Assembly: GCF_023238445.1 (NCBI RefSeq)
Contig: NZ_CP096658.1
Location: 1,302,001-1,366,000 of the forward strand
Direction of reading: 5' to 3'
Source: Halorussus gelatinilyticus
GTDB lineage: Archaea > Halobacteriota > Halobacteria > Halobacteriales > Haladaptataceae
DNA: 64,000 nt
Part shown: in pieces, positions 20,472 through 29,525 of the stretch
Numbering within the stretch: position 1 is the first letter of the stretch
How the letters are laid out: every line of letters starts with the position of its first letter
Position numbers and translations under genes: made by a program
The notes under the pieces: model-generated
Told to the model about the DNA's origin: nothing
The model's database searches: none
Seen by the model: the letters and a program-made list of their open reading frames with translations, nothing else

Positions 20472-20636
20472 GTCCGCAGTTATCGGCGGACGGACATAGC
20501 AGTTGGGTCGCAGACCGACCTCGTTGGTGGTCGAGGCGGGGATTCGCGCCGACCCGATTCCTAAAATATCGGAGCTAAGAGCGGTCGAAAGTAACAAAAG
20601 CCAATGATTAAACCGCACGCGCTAAAACATCGAGAT

Positions 20637-21446
20637 ATGCAACGACGAGCCGCGACGGTGTACGGCGTCCTCTTTCTCGTCATCGCCGCTGGGTCCTACT
20701 CGCTCATCGGCGTCGCCCAAGAGCCGGGCATCGACCTGGAAGGGGAGACCTACACCGAGAACGACACGCTGACCGTCGGCGGACTGGAGTACACGGTCGC
20801 CTCGGTCGGCGACGGAGAGGGAACGCTGGAACGGGTCAACCAGTCGGCGCGCTACACCGCGACGTGGGCGAACAACACGACCGCGCAGCTAGACAACACG
20901 ACCTATCGGGTCCTCATCCCGAACCGGACCGACCCCAGTCAGTTCACCCTCCGCGAGGAGTTCAACCTGAGCGAGAACGTCTCGACCGTCACGCAGGGCG
21001 GCACGGAGTACGTCGTCGTCAACCGGAGCGACGGCAATCGCTCGCTCGTGCCGGTCGACGAGTACAAGCGCCAGCAGTTCGGCGAACCCGAGACGCGCCA
21101 GTTCTCCGAGGGCCAGACCTTCCAGCTCGCGGGCAACCAGACCACCGTCTCGAACGTCACCAGAGAGGAGGCGCTCCTGACGTGGACCGCACCCCGGACG
21201 GTCTCGACCTCGTTCGCCGAGGGCGAGAACGTCACGCTCGGTCCTGCGGACGGCGGCCAGCAGTTCGTCGCGCACTTCCCCGCGAACGATACCGTCCAAC
21301 TCTCGCCCAACCCACCCGAGTATCAGTCGCAGGTCAGCGAGATCAACCACTTCAACGAGCGCATCGCGGGACTCTGGGGCATCACCATCCTCAGCGTCCT
21401 GACGGTCGTCCTGCTGTTCGGTCTCGCCTTCCTGCCGAACAAGTAG
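20637..21446 (+). CDS. Surface-anchored hypothetical protein with N- and C-terminal membrane segments
   Basis: 269 residues from ATG 20637. An N-terminal hydrophobic segment (VYGVLFLVIAAGSYSLIGVA) and a C-terminal one (LWGITILSVLTVVLLFGLAF) bracket an extracellular-looking domain rich in Asn-X-Ser/Thr sequons (NQS, NTT, NRT, NVS, NRS, NQT, NVT), as expected for N-glycosylated haloarchaeal surface proteins. Repeated segments (GEGTLERV..YTATW and EEALLTWTAP) suggest a beta-rich duplicated fold. I do not recognise the family. Divergent from the molybdoenzyme. Confidence 0.8.
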   Translation: MQRRAATVYGVLFLVIAAGSYSLIGVAQEPGIDLEGETYTENDTLTVGGLEYTVASVGDGEGTLERVNQSARYTATWANNTTAQLDNTTYRVLIPNRTDPSQFTLREEFNLSENVSTVTQGGTEYVVVNRSDGNRSLVPVDEYKRQQFGEPETRQFSEGQTFQLAGNQTTVSNVTREEALLTWTAPRTVSTSFAEGENVTLGPADGGQQFVAHFPANDTVQLSPNPPEYQSQVSEINHFNERIAGLWGITILSVLTVVLLFGLAFLPNK

Positions 21447-21499
21447 TCCCGCACCCGATTCGGTTCGATTTTTCGCCGTCGCGTAGTCGAGAAGGAGCG

Positions 21500-21700
21500 T
21501 TACTTGCGCGCCAGCCACGCCAGCCCCGCGCCGACGACGATGGCGGCGACTGCGCCGAGTCCCTGTCCGACCATCAGGAGCGCGCCGCCGGACTTGTGGG
21601 CCCACGGCGTGCCGGCGATGGTCGCGATACCGATGAGGACGAGCAGGACGCCGAAACCGATTCCGAGCGGTTCGAGTCTGTCCGCGTTCGCTGTAGCCAT
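21500..21700 (-). CDS. Small two-helix membrane protein
   Basis: 66 residues with two hydrophobic helices, IGFGVLLVLIGIATIAG and LLMVGQGLGAVAAIVVGAGL, linked by TPWAHKSG. Family and function not recognised. It sits between the convergent surface protein and trpS. Confidence 0.65.
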   Translation of the reverse strand: MATANADRLEPLGIGFGVLLVLIGIATIAGTPWAHKSGGALLMVGQGLGAVAAIVVGAGLAWLARK

Positions 21701-21817
21701 GGTTGGTCTGTCCGGACGCGTCGGGTTAACTGTTGTTGAAACGACCGACCGAGACCGCCGGCGAGAATAGCGCGACGGTCGAGACTCACACGACAGTCGA
21801 AAATAGCGCGACGGCGG

Positions 21818-23470
21818 TCAGTCGCGCTTGCGCGGACTGTCCAACTCGATGTCGGCCTCCTCCAGCAGGTCTTCGACTTCCTCGCGCTTCTCCTGGTGTT
21901 CCGCGAGGAACTCCTTCATCAACTGGGCGGCCTGCTCCTTGCAGTCGCCACAGAGCCGTTCGCCGCCGACGCACTCGTCGTAGACTTCCTTGGCGAACTC
22001 GTCGTCGTCGCCCGCCAGCAGGTAGGCGTACAGTTCGTACACCGGACACTCGTCGGCCCGCCCGCCGAGTTCGCGCTGTTTCTCGGCGGTCTCCCGGCCG
22101 CCGGTGGTCGCGGCCTTCACCTTGTCGTAGCCGTCTTCGGGGTCGTCCAGCAGGCTGATGTGGCTCGCCGGGACCGACGACGACATCTTCCCGCCGGTAA
22201 GTCCGGTCATGAACCGGTGGTAGAGCGACGAAGGCGCGACGAAGCCGTAGCCGCCGTGGTCCAGTTCGACATCGCGGGCCAACTCCTCGGCCGCATCGCG
22301 CGAGAGGTCGAAGGCGTCGATGTGCTCGTCGAAGACGCGCTTCTCGCCCTCCACGGCGTCGATGAGCGCGCCGAAGGCCTCCTCGGTCGCGTTCCGGTCG
22401 AGGAACCGTACGCGCGGTCGGAGCGGTTCTTTGCCCGCTTCCCGGAGTTTCGACACTACGCTCTCGCGGGCGTCGTCGGGCGTCACTTCCTCGGCCAACC
22501 AATCGGCGGCGTCCTCGCACCGGACCACGCCGTCGCTCTCCTCGGCTTCGTCGGCGAGCGCGGCGTGCGCGGCCGCGAGCAGTTCGCGCTCCGCTTCGTC
22601 GGCCTCGAAGCTCGCGTACGCCTTCGTCACGCCGAAGTAGCCCATCCGGGCCGCGAGGTCACGCGCGAGGCGGACGTGGGGGTCCTGGTCGGGACCGACT
22701 GGGATGACGGTCGGCTTGGGTTCGTCCAGTTGCGGGTAGAGGATGTCGGCCATCTGGGTTACGACGCTCTGCATGTGCGAGACGCTGGTCTCGCCCGAGA
22801 AGCCGTAGATGTTCTCCAGTTCCGAGAAGTTGGCTTCCGACCCCAACTCGAAGGCCAGGTCCTGCACCTCGCGGTCGCCCGACTGTCGGTAGAGAGTGCC
22901 CTCCTCCGGGTCGAATCCGAGCGCGAGCAGGCTCAGCAGGTAGTCGCGGGCGTGTTCGTCTATCTCGTCCCACGATAGCCCGCGGGCGCTGTGGGCTTCG
23001 AGGTCGGCGATGAGCGCGTAGGCGTCGCCGCCCTGCCGTTGGTGCCAGATTATCTCGTCGAACACCAGCTTGTGCCCGATGTGGGGGTCGCCGGTCGGCA
23101 TGAACCCCGAGAGCGCGGCGAACGGTTCGTCGTTCACCATCGCGTCGGCGACCCGGCGGTAGTCGCGGTGGCCGAAGATGACGCCCCGCCGCATGAGGTA
23201 GTGGGGGTCGGGCACCTCCGGCAGGACCTCCTCGAACTCCTCGATGCCGAACTCCTCGAACAGCTTCCGGTAGTCGGCGATGGTCGCCGACCCCCACGGG
23301 TCGAGCGTCGTTTCGTCCTCGCCGCTCGCGGCGGTGCCCCCGTCGGGCACGGCCCGACGACCCGCTGACTCTGACCCCGACTCGTCCGACTCGGTGCCCT
23401 CGTCGGGAAGCGTTTCCGGCGCTGTACTCTTTCGCCCGTCCGCTCGGTCGCGGTCCGTATCTCGTGTCAT
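21818..23470 (-). CDS. trpS: Tryptophanyl-tRNA synthetase
   Basis: Class I synthetase charging tRNA-Trp. 550 residues from ATG 23470; the frame extends further but that overlaps endA. HIGH-type motif TGDPHIGH and KMSKS-type motif GGKMSSS are present, with GPDQDPHVRLARDLAARMGY between. The first 55 residues are a disordered Ser/Asp/Glu/Gly-rich extension. A C-terminal charged helix (EEVEDLLEEADIEL) ends it. It starts eight bases after the endA stop, so endA-trpS is an operon, a pairing common in haloarchaea. Confidence 0.96.
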   Translation of the reverse strand: MTRDTDRDRADGRKSTAPETLPDEGTESDESGSESAGRRAVPDGGTAASGEDETTLDPWGSATIADYRKLFEEFGIEEFEEVLPEVPDPHYLMRRGVIFGHRDYRRVADAMVNDEPFAALSGFMPTGDPHIGHKLVFDEIIWHQRQGGDAYALIADLEAHSARGLSWDEIDEHARDYLLSLLALGFDPEEGTLYRQSGDREVQDLAFELGSEANFSELENIYGFSGETSVSHMQSVVTQMADILYPQLDEPKPTVIPVGPDQDPHVRLARDLAARMGYFGVTKAYASFEADEAERELLAAAHAALADEAEESDGVVRCEDAADWLAEEVTPDDARESVVSKLREAGKEPLRPRVRFLDRNATEEAFGALIDAVEGEKRVFDEHIDAFDLSRDAAEELARDVELDHGGYGFVAPSSLYHRFMTGLTGGKMSSSVPASHISLLDDPEDGYDKVKAATTGGRETAEKQRELGGRADECPVYELYAYLLAGDDDEFAKEVYDECVGGERLCGDCKEQAAQLMKEFLAEHQEKREEVEDLLEEADIELDSPRKRD

Positions 23471-23478
23471 AGTATCAG

Positions 23479-24528
23479 TTACGGGGTCAATCGACCCACG
23501 GAAATCCAGTCGGTTATCTCTTCGTTCGGGCCTACGAGCGCAAAAATCATCCGTTTTCGGACCCCGTGGGCGAGGCGCACGTCCAACGCGAGGTCCCGCG
23601 GCGAGAAGATGTGGTCGGTCGGAAGCACCCGGACGAGACACTCCGAGTGGCCCAACTCCTCGACCGACTCTACGTCGGCGTAGGTCCGGAAGTCCGACCC
23701 GAACTTGAACCCGGTCTTGGGGACCATCCCGCGCTCTCGGAGCGCACGGTAGACCCGGAGTCGGCGGTCGAACCGCTCGCCTTCGACCTCGCGGCCGTGT
23801 TCGCGGACGGTCTCGGTTTCGGGGTCGTCCGTTCGACCGCCCAACGAGAGGACGCCCTCGTCGGCGAGGTACGCCGCTTCGACCAGCGACAACTGGAGCG
23901 CCCGGTCCCGATCGCGGTCGCGGTCGTCCAGCGGTTGGCCGTAGAATCCCCGGTGGTGCAACTCCTCGGGCGGGTCCCAGACCAGCACGCGGTCGTCCAG
24001 CAGGTCGGCGGGAACGCCCGCGGGGAGGTCGGTCGCGGAACTCCCGCGGAGGTCCGCCCGGTCGGTTTCGAGGTAGGTTATCTCGCTCTCCTCGTCCACG
24101 ACCGCCAGCACCACGTCGCCCAACCGGTCGGCGGGCACGTCCGCGCGTTCGCCGACGACCCGGACGCGGTAGAGGACCGAGTCGTCCCACGGTCCCTTAC
24201 CGCGCGGATAGACCACGAAGTCGGCGTTCGACCGGGGCGCATCGACCCACCCCTCGCGGGCGGGCGAGAGGTAGAACCCCCGGTCGCGCAGGTCGGCGTA
24301 GACGAGGAATCGCGTGGCTATCTCGTCGCCCGCGTCGGCGAGGAACTCCCGGAAGCCCATGCCGTCCACGCCGTCCAAATCGCCTTTGAACAGCAGGTAG
24401 GCCGCTTCGACGCGCGAGAGCGCGACGCTGTTGGCCTCCAAGGGGCGGCCGTACCCGCTGGAGTCGTAGTAGCGCTGGCGGGCGTCGCCGCCGACCACCA
24501 CCTCGTCGTCTCGCAGGCGTCCGTCCAT
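23479..24528 (-). CDS. endA: tRNA-splicing endonuclease EndA
   Basis: Cuts bulge-helix-bulge structures in intron-containing tRNAs and in pre-rRNA, including the 16S and 23S stems seen in this window. 349 residues from ATG 24528: two tandem copies of the endonuclease unit (LSRVEAAYLLFKGDLDGVDG and LSLVEAAYLADEGVLSLGG mark the repeats), the fused form that works as a homodimer in haloarchaea. Catalytic residues are in the second copy: Tyr in SDFRTYADVE, His in LGHSECLVRVL and Lys in GVRKRMIFAL. Confidence 0.95.
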   Translation of the reverse strand: MDGRLRDDEVVVGGDARQRYYDSSGYGRPLEANSVALSRVEAAYLLFKGDLDGVDGMGFREFLADAGDEIATRFLVYADLRDRGFYLSPAREGWVDAPRSNADFVVYPRGKGPWDDSVLYRVRVVGERADVPADRLGDVVLAVVDEESEITYLETDRADLRGSSATDLPAGVPADLLDDRVLVWDPPEELHHRGFYGQPLDDRDRDRDRALQLSLVEAAYLADEGVLSLGGRTDDPETETVREHGREVEGERFDRRLRVYRALRERGMVPKTGFKFGSDFRTYADVESVEELGHSECLVRVLPTDHIFSPRDLALDVRLAHGVRKRMIFALVGPNEEITDWISVGRLTP

Positions 24529-24666
24529 GCTCCTCGTTCCGGTTCGGGGCGTCAAACGATTTCCGGTGTCCCGCGGGTCGGGGCGGGTCGGCGGTTCCGG
24601 TCGGACACTCATTCCGGCGATTCTCACCAGAACGATTATATGCATAACCTACCTGATTGGCGACAA

Positions 24667-25401
24667 ATGACGCGCGGAATCGGCGAGACGGAACTCCTCT
24701 CGGGACTCCCCGAGACGGCCACCGCCGTCGCCGGACTCGTCACGCAACTCGGCGACATGTGGTTCGTGATGGTCGGTATCGGCGTCGTCTTCGTTCTCGG
24801 GGTCAGGCACCGCTCGGTCACGAACGACCCCGCGACCGATAGCGTCTACCTGCTCGCGCTGACCGTCGGCGCGTACTCGCTGACGGTCGCGCTCAAGCAC
24901 ACCTTCGGGCTTCCCCGTCCGCCGGGGGCCGCGACGGCGACGCCGCCCGCGTGGATTCCGCAACTCGGCCACGCCGTCTACGAGTCTATGGTGACCGGCG
25001 ACGGGTACGGCTTCCCCAGCGGGCACGCGCTCAAGACGACCGTCGTCTACGGCGGCGCGGCGCTCGCGCTGGACGTCTGGGACCGCGGACGCCAGCTAGC
25101 CGTCGCTGGCGCGATTATCGCCCTCGTCGCGGCGTCGCGGGTCGTTCTCGGCGTTCACTACGTGGTCGATGTAGTGGCCGGCGCGGTCGTCGGTGGTCTC
25201 TTTCTGGCCGCAGTCGTCCGCCTCACCGACCAGCGTCCGACGCGAACGCTGGCGCTCTCGACCGGCCTCGGACTCCTCGGGTTCCTCGCTGCGGGCACGT
25301 CCAAGTCGGCGCTCGCGCTAGCGGTCGCCGCGGTCGGACTGGTCGTCTGGGTCGGAACCGACAGAGTCCGCGGCTTGAACGCCGACCCGGCCGAACACTA
25401 A
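24667..25401 (+). CDS. PAP2-family membrane phosphatase
   Basis: 244 residues from ATG 24667. The three PAP2 signatures are intact: KHTFGLPRPP (KxxxxxxRP), GFPSGHALKT (PSGH) and ASRVVLGVHYVVDVV (SRxxxxxHxxxD). Several hydrophobic helices place it in the membrane; family members dephosphorylate lipid phosphates or isoprenyl pyrophosphates. Substrate not determinable. Its stop overlaps the convergent zinc-finger gene stop by four bases. Confidence 0.92.
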   Translation: MTRGIGETELLSGLPETATAVAGLVTQLGDMWFVMVGIGVVFVLGVRHRSVTNDPATDSVYLLALTVGAYSLTVALKHTFGLPRPPGAATATPPAWIPQLGHAVYESMVTGDGYGFPSGHALKTTVVYGGAALALDVWDRGRQLAVAGAIIALVAASRVVLGVHYVVDVVAGAVVGGLFLAAVVRLTDQRPTRTLALSTGLGLLGFLAAGTSKSALALAVAAVGLVVWVGTDRVRGLNADPAEH

Positions 25402-26186
25402 CGTCCCTCGACCTCCGGTCCGTCGGTCGCTTCCTCGTCGCTCCCCGTCTCGTCGCGTTCGTGGTCGAGGCAGACCGATTCGCCGTCCTCGCTCCGGACG
25501 CGCGGTAATCCGCAATCACAGGTCCCGACCACCTCCCGGTCGGGGAGCGCGACGGTGGTCTCGCAGTCGGGGTAGTTCTCACAGCCCAGAAAGAGGGTGC
25601 GCTCGCGCAGGACTCGCAGGTCGCCGTCGCAGTCGGGACACGACCACTCGCGGTCGAATCGCTCGCGGACCGCCTCGTCCAACTGCTCGCAGTCGCGGTC
25701 CACGCAGAGTTCGAAGCGCGCGCCGCGCTCGACGGCCATCTGCGGCAGGCCGCAGTCGCACGTCGCGTCGAGCGTCGCGGCGTCTCGGGGAAGCCCGTAC
25801 TCCGCCGGGCAGTCGAGGCAGGTGACCGTCCCGCGAGCGCGAACGAGGACGCCCTCACACTCCGGGCAGGTGCCAACCTCGGTGCCCGCCGCGGTCGCGC
25901 CGTGGCTCGCGCGGTCGGCGTCGGCGCGGCTCTCGACGCGCAGGCGTTCGTCATCCTTGACCGCGACGAGGCCGAAGCCGCCCTCGCCGTCGCTCTCGCG
26001 GTGGACCGCGTTCGCGCGGGTCAGCCACTCGACCGGCTGGTACCCCTCCGCGTCGTGGACGAGGACGGTGCCGTCCGGTTTGTGAACGACGACGACGCGG
26101 CCGCGCTGGGTGCGCGACTCGTCGCCTCCGTCGCCCCCGTGGTAGGTGGTCGTACAGTCGCCGGCGTAGACGTGGATTCGGGTCAC
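25398..26186 (-). CDS. NucS-N-like domain fused to topoisomerase-type C4 zinc fingers
   Basis: 262 residues from GTG 26186. Residues 1-60 (RIHVYAGDCTTTYHGG and VVVVHKPDGTVLVHDAEGYQ..VEWLTRAN) resemble the N-terminal DNA-binding domain of the mismatch endonuclease NucS/EndoMS. The remainder holds Cys clusters of topoisomerase I C4 zinc type: CPECEG..CLDC, CDCGLPQM..CVDRDC, CPDCDGDL..GCENYPDC and CDCGLPRV..C. The NucS nuclease domain is missing, so a DNA-binding or repair accessory role is inference. Convergent with the PAP2 gene. Confidence 0.8.
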   Translation of the reverse strand: MTRIHVYAGDCTTTYHGGDGGDESRTQRGRVVVVHKPDGTVLVHDAEGYQPVEWLTRANAVHRESDGEGGFGLVAVKDDERLRVESRADADRASHGATAAGTEVGTCPECEGVLVRARGTVTCLDCPAEYGLPRDAATLDATCDCGLPQMAVERGARFELCVDRDCEQLDEAVRERFDREWSCPDCDGDLRVLRERTLFLGCENYPDCETTVALPDREVVGTCDCGLPRVRSEDGESVCLDHERDETGSDEEATDGPEVEGR

Positions 26187-26312
26187 GGGGAGGGTTCGTC
26201 CCGTTTTCGGACTTAAACTCTCGGCCGGGTGGGCGGCGACCGACCGCGCGAGCACCGTCCGACCCGCTCGTGCGCCGGAGCAACTATTTTTCCGCGGCCC
26301 GTCACTCGGCCC

Positions 26313-26960
26313 GTGCAATCGAAGGCTGTGCTGTTCGACATGGACGGCGTCATCGTCAACTCGGAACGCTACTGGGTCGAGACCGAGGAGTCGGAAATCC
26401 TCCCCGCGGCGGTGGACGGGTCGCCCGACACCAGCGAGACGACCGGGATGAACTTCCGGGAGATCTACGACTACCTCGAAGCGCGCCACGAGATGACCGA
26501 GACGAAAGACGAGTTCGTGGACCGCTACGAGAACGCGGCCCGCGACATCTACGGCGAGAAAGTCGCGCTGATGGACGGATTCGAGGATTTGCTCGCCGAC
26601 CTCCGCGACGAGGGCCGGACCGTCGCGCTGGTCTCGTCGTCGCCCCACGACTGGATAGACCGCATGCTCGACCGGTTCGACCTCCGGGAGTCGTTCGACA
26701 GAATCATCAGCGCCGAGGAAATCGACGGCAAGAGCAAGCCCGAACCCGACGTGTACGAGTTCGCCGCGAAGGAAGTCGGCGTCGAGCCTGCCGACTGCAT
26801 CGCGGTCGAGGACTCCGAGAACGGGGTCCGGTCGGCGAAGCGCGCCGGGATGCAGGTCGTGGGATATCGGAACGAATCGGACGAGGAACTGGACCTCTCG
26901 GAGGCCGACGCGGTGGCGGCGTCGGCCGAGGAGTTGCGCGAGATACTGCTCGCCGAGTGA
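26313..26960 (+). CDS. HAD-superfamily phosphatase (beta-phosphoglucomutase/PGP-like)
   Basis: 215 residues from GTG 26313. HAD motifs: I FDMDGVIVNSE, II VALVSSSPHDW, III KSKPEPDVY and IV AVEDSENGVRSAKRAG. A helical cap lies between I and II, as in phosphoglycolate phosphatases and beta-phosphoglucomutases; the exact substrate cannot be told. An AT-rich element (ACTATTTTT, 26283-26291) lies about 26 bases before GTG, which fits a leaderless message and this start. Confidence 0.92.
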   Translation: MQSKAVLFDMDGVIVNSERYWVETEESEILPAAVDGSPDTSETTGMNFREIYDYLEARHEMTETKDEFVDRYENAARDIYGEKVALMDGFEDLLADLRDEGRTVALVSSSPHDWIDRMLDRFDLRESFDRIISAEEIDGKSKPEPDVYEFAAKEVGVEPADCIAVEDSENGVRSAKRAGMQVVGYRNESDEELDLSEADAVAASAEELREILLAE

Positions 26961-27101
26961 CGGAGTTGCCGTGCGTTTTGCGGTTTTGTTGACGGGGCTT
27001 CAGACGAATCCTTCTGCACTGCGACCGCACAGCAACCTATCGCCGACTGCTCCGTTCCGAGAGAGAAACGCCTTTGCCACCCGGCCCCTGTGACTCGTAC
27101 G

Positions 27102-29510
27102 ATGGAAGTCGCCGAGGCAGTCCCCGACCCCGAGTTCGCCGAGGTGTTCCCGTTCGAGGAGTTCAACGACATGCAACGCGAAGTCGTGGACGCGCTCCTC
27201 GAAACCGACGAGAACGTGGTGGCGAGCGCGCCGACCGCCAGCGGGAAGACCGCGCTGGCGGAGATGGCCATCTGCCGGACCTTGGAAGCCGGGGGAACCG
27301 CGCTGTTCGTCGCGCCGATGCGAGCGCTGACCAACGAGAAGGAGAGCGAGTGGGAGCGCTTCGAGGAGTTGGGCTACTCCGTCTACGTCGTCACGGGCGA
27401 GCGCGACCTGAACCCCCGCCGGGCCGAGCGCGCAGACATCCTCGTGATGACTCCCGAGAAGACCGACTCGGCGACCAGAAAGCACGACTCGCGCCGGTAC
27501 GCCTTCATCCGGGACGTGGACTGCGTGGTCATCGACGAGGTCCACCTGCTCGACTCCGAGAAGCGCGGGAGCGTCCTCGAAGTCACGGTCTCGCGGCTCC
27601 GACGACTCACCGGCCCCCGCGTCGTCGCGCTCTCGGCGACGATGCCCAACGTCGAAGACGTGGCCGACTGGCTCGACGCGCCGCCCGAGACCACCTTCGA
27701 GTTCGGCGACGAGTACCGGCCGGTGGACCTCAACTCCGGCGTCAAGACCTACACCCACGGCGATAACTCCTTCGCGGACAAGTACCGGCGGCTCTACCGC
27801 GCGCTCGACCTCGCGGAACCCCACATCCGCGACGACGGCCAAGCCCTCGTGTTCGTCTCCTCCCGGCAGGACACCGTGCAGGCCGCCAAGAAGGCCCGCG
27901 ACGAAATCGGCGAGCGCGACATCCCGATGGGCGCGCGCGGCGACTACGACTTTCACAACGACGCCCAGGAGCTACAGAACGACACCCTCCGGAAGTCCGT
28001 CCTCGACGGCGTGGCGTTCCACCACGCCGGTCTCTCGAAGGGCGACAAGGACAGAGTCGAGGAGTGGTTCAAGCAGGGCAAGATTCAGCTCCTGTTCTCG
28101 ACCTCCACGCTGGCGTGGGGCGTCAACCTCCCCGCCAGATGCGTCGTCCTGCGGGACACGAAGCTCCACGACCCCCTCGAAGGCGAAGTGGACATGAGTC
28201 CCCTCGACATCCTCCAGATGCTCGGCCGGGCGGGTCGCCCCGAATACGACGACGTAGGCTACGGCTGGGTCGTCTGCGACCACTCGGAGGCCGACAAGTA
28301 CCGCAGGCTCCTCCGGGAGGGGAAGGAAATCGAGTCCCGACTCGCCGAGGGTCCCGATTCGGGAGACTCGGGATCGCGTCGGAGTTCGTCCGGCGGCGAC
28401 TTGGACGCCCACCTCAACGCCGAGATAGCGATGGGGACCATCCGGGACCTCGGCGACGTCATCGACTGGCTCGAAACCACGTTCTACTACGTCCGCGCGA
28501 AGTCGAACCCCGACGCCTACGGTCTCGACGACCTGCAAGCCGACCTCCGGACGCGGGTCCGAGAGGCGCTCGAACGACTCGACAGTCGGGGCTTCGTGGA
28601 CATCGGCGACGACCTGAGCGTCTCGGCGACGCCCCTCGGCCGACTCGCCTCGAAGTTCTACCTCCGACTCGACACCGCGGGCGAGTTCCACGACCTCGCT
28701 CGACGGGAGGAAATCGAGACCGGCGACGTCCTCCGGACCGTCGCGGACGCCGCGGAGTTCGACAGCGTGAGCGCCCGCCAGTCCGAACGCGAGGCGGTCG
28801 ATTCGGTCCTCGTGGGACAGGACGCGGGCGAGTTGGAACCCGGCGCGCGCAAGGTGCTGGCCATCCTTCGCTCCACGATGACGGGCACGACCCCCGGCGA
28901 ACTCCGGAGCGACGCGTGGGTCATCACCCAAAACGCGCTCCGACTGCTCGCCGCGCTCAGAGCTTTCCTCGAACGATTCGACCGACCGCGCGCCGCCAAC
29001 CTCGCGCGACGGATAGAGGCCCGCATCGAACACGGCGTCAGTTCCGACGCGGTGGGACTGACCGCCATCGACGGCGTGGGGTCGGGCCGCGCGAGCAAGT
29101 TGGCCAAGGAGGGAATCGCCGCGCCCGCCGACGTGCGCGAGGCCGGCGAGGACGGTCTCGTGGACGCCGGTCTCTCGGCGGGGGTCGCCGAGGCGGTCCT
29201 CGAAAGCGCGAGCGACCTCCCCCGGATTTCGGTCTCGTGGGGCGCGTTCCCCGACGCCATCGCCCGCGGCGAGAACGACATGCGGGAGGTAACCGTCCGC
29301 AACGCCGGCGACGGGACCCAAGTCGGGATTCGCGTGACGGTCAACGGCGTCGAGATGACCGAGACGACGACCTACCTCGACGGCGAGACGACCGTCCCGG
29401 TCGGGGTCTTCGGCGGGACCGACGACGAGATGGAGTACGTCGTCGAGGTCGCGTTCCCCGAGTTACCGCTGCTCCCCGTGACCGACTCGCGGACCGTCGG
29501 CGTCGAATAG
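27102..29510 (+). CDS. Ski2/Hel308-like superfamily 2 helicase
   Basis: 802 residues from ATG 27102; a GTG at 27090 adds four. Motif I APTASGKTALAE, II DEVHLLDSEK, III LSATMPN, V STLAWGVNLPARCVVL and VI QMLGRAGRPEYD are intact, so it should be an active ATPase. A winged helix and ratchet domain follow, then helix-hairpin-helix sequence (AIDGVGSGRASKLAKEGI). The C-terminal 90 residues form a beta-rich extra domain not expected in plain Hel308. Roles in fork repair or RNA work are family knowledge. The haloarchaeal Hel308 paralogues cannot be separated here. Confidence 0.93.
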   Translation: MEVAEAVPDPEFAEVFPFEEFNDMQREVVDALLETDENVVASAPTASGKTALAEMAICRTLEAGGTALFVAPMRALTNEKESEWERFEELGYSVYVVTGERDLNPRRAERADILVMTPEKTDSATRKHDSRRYAFIRDVDCVVIDEVHLLDSEKRGSVLEVTVSRLRRLTGPRVVALSATMPNVEDVADWLDAPPETTFEFGDEYRPVDLNSGVKTYTHGDNSFADKYRRLYRALDLAEPHIRDDGQALVFVSSRQDTVQAAKKARDEIGERDIPMGARGDYDFHNDAQELQNDTLRKSVLDGVAFHHAGLSKGDKDRVEEWFKQGKIQLLFSTSTLAWGVNLPARCVVLRDTKLHDPLEGEVDMSPLDILQMLGRAGRPEYDDVGYGWVVCDHSEADKYRRLLREGKEIESRLAEGPDSGDSGSRRSSSGGDLDAHLNAEIAMGTIRDLGDVIDWLETTFYYVRAKSNPDAYGLDDLQADLRTRVREALERLDSRGFVDIGDDLSVSATPLGRLASKFYLRLDTAGEFHDLARREEIETGDVLRTVADAAEFDSVSARQSEREAVDSVLVGQDAGELEPGARKVLAILRSTMTGTTPGELRSDAWVITQNALRLLAALRAFLERFDRPRAANLARRIEARIEHGVSSDAVGLTAIDGVGSGRASKLAKEGIAAPADVREAGEDGLVDAGLSAGVAEAVLESASDLPRISVSWGAFPDAIARGENDMREVTVRNAGDGTQVGIRVTVNGVEMTETTTYLDGETTVPVGVFGGTDDEMEYVVEVAFPELPLLPVTDSRTVGVE

Positions 29511-29525
29511 CGGGAACGGCGAACC

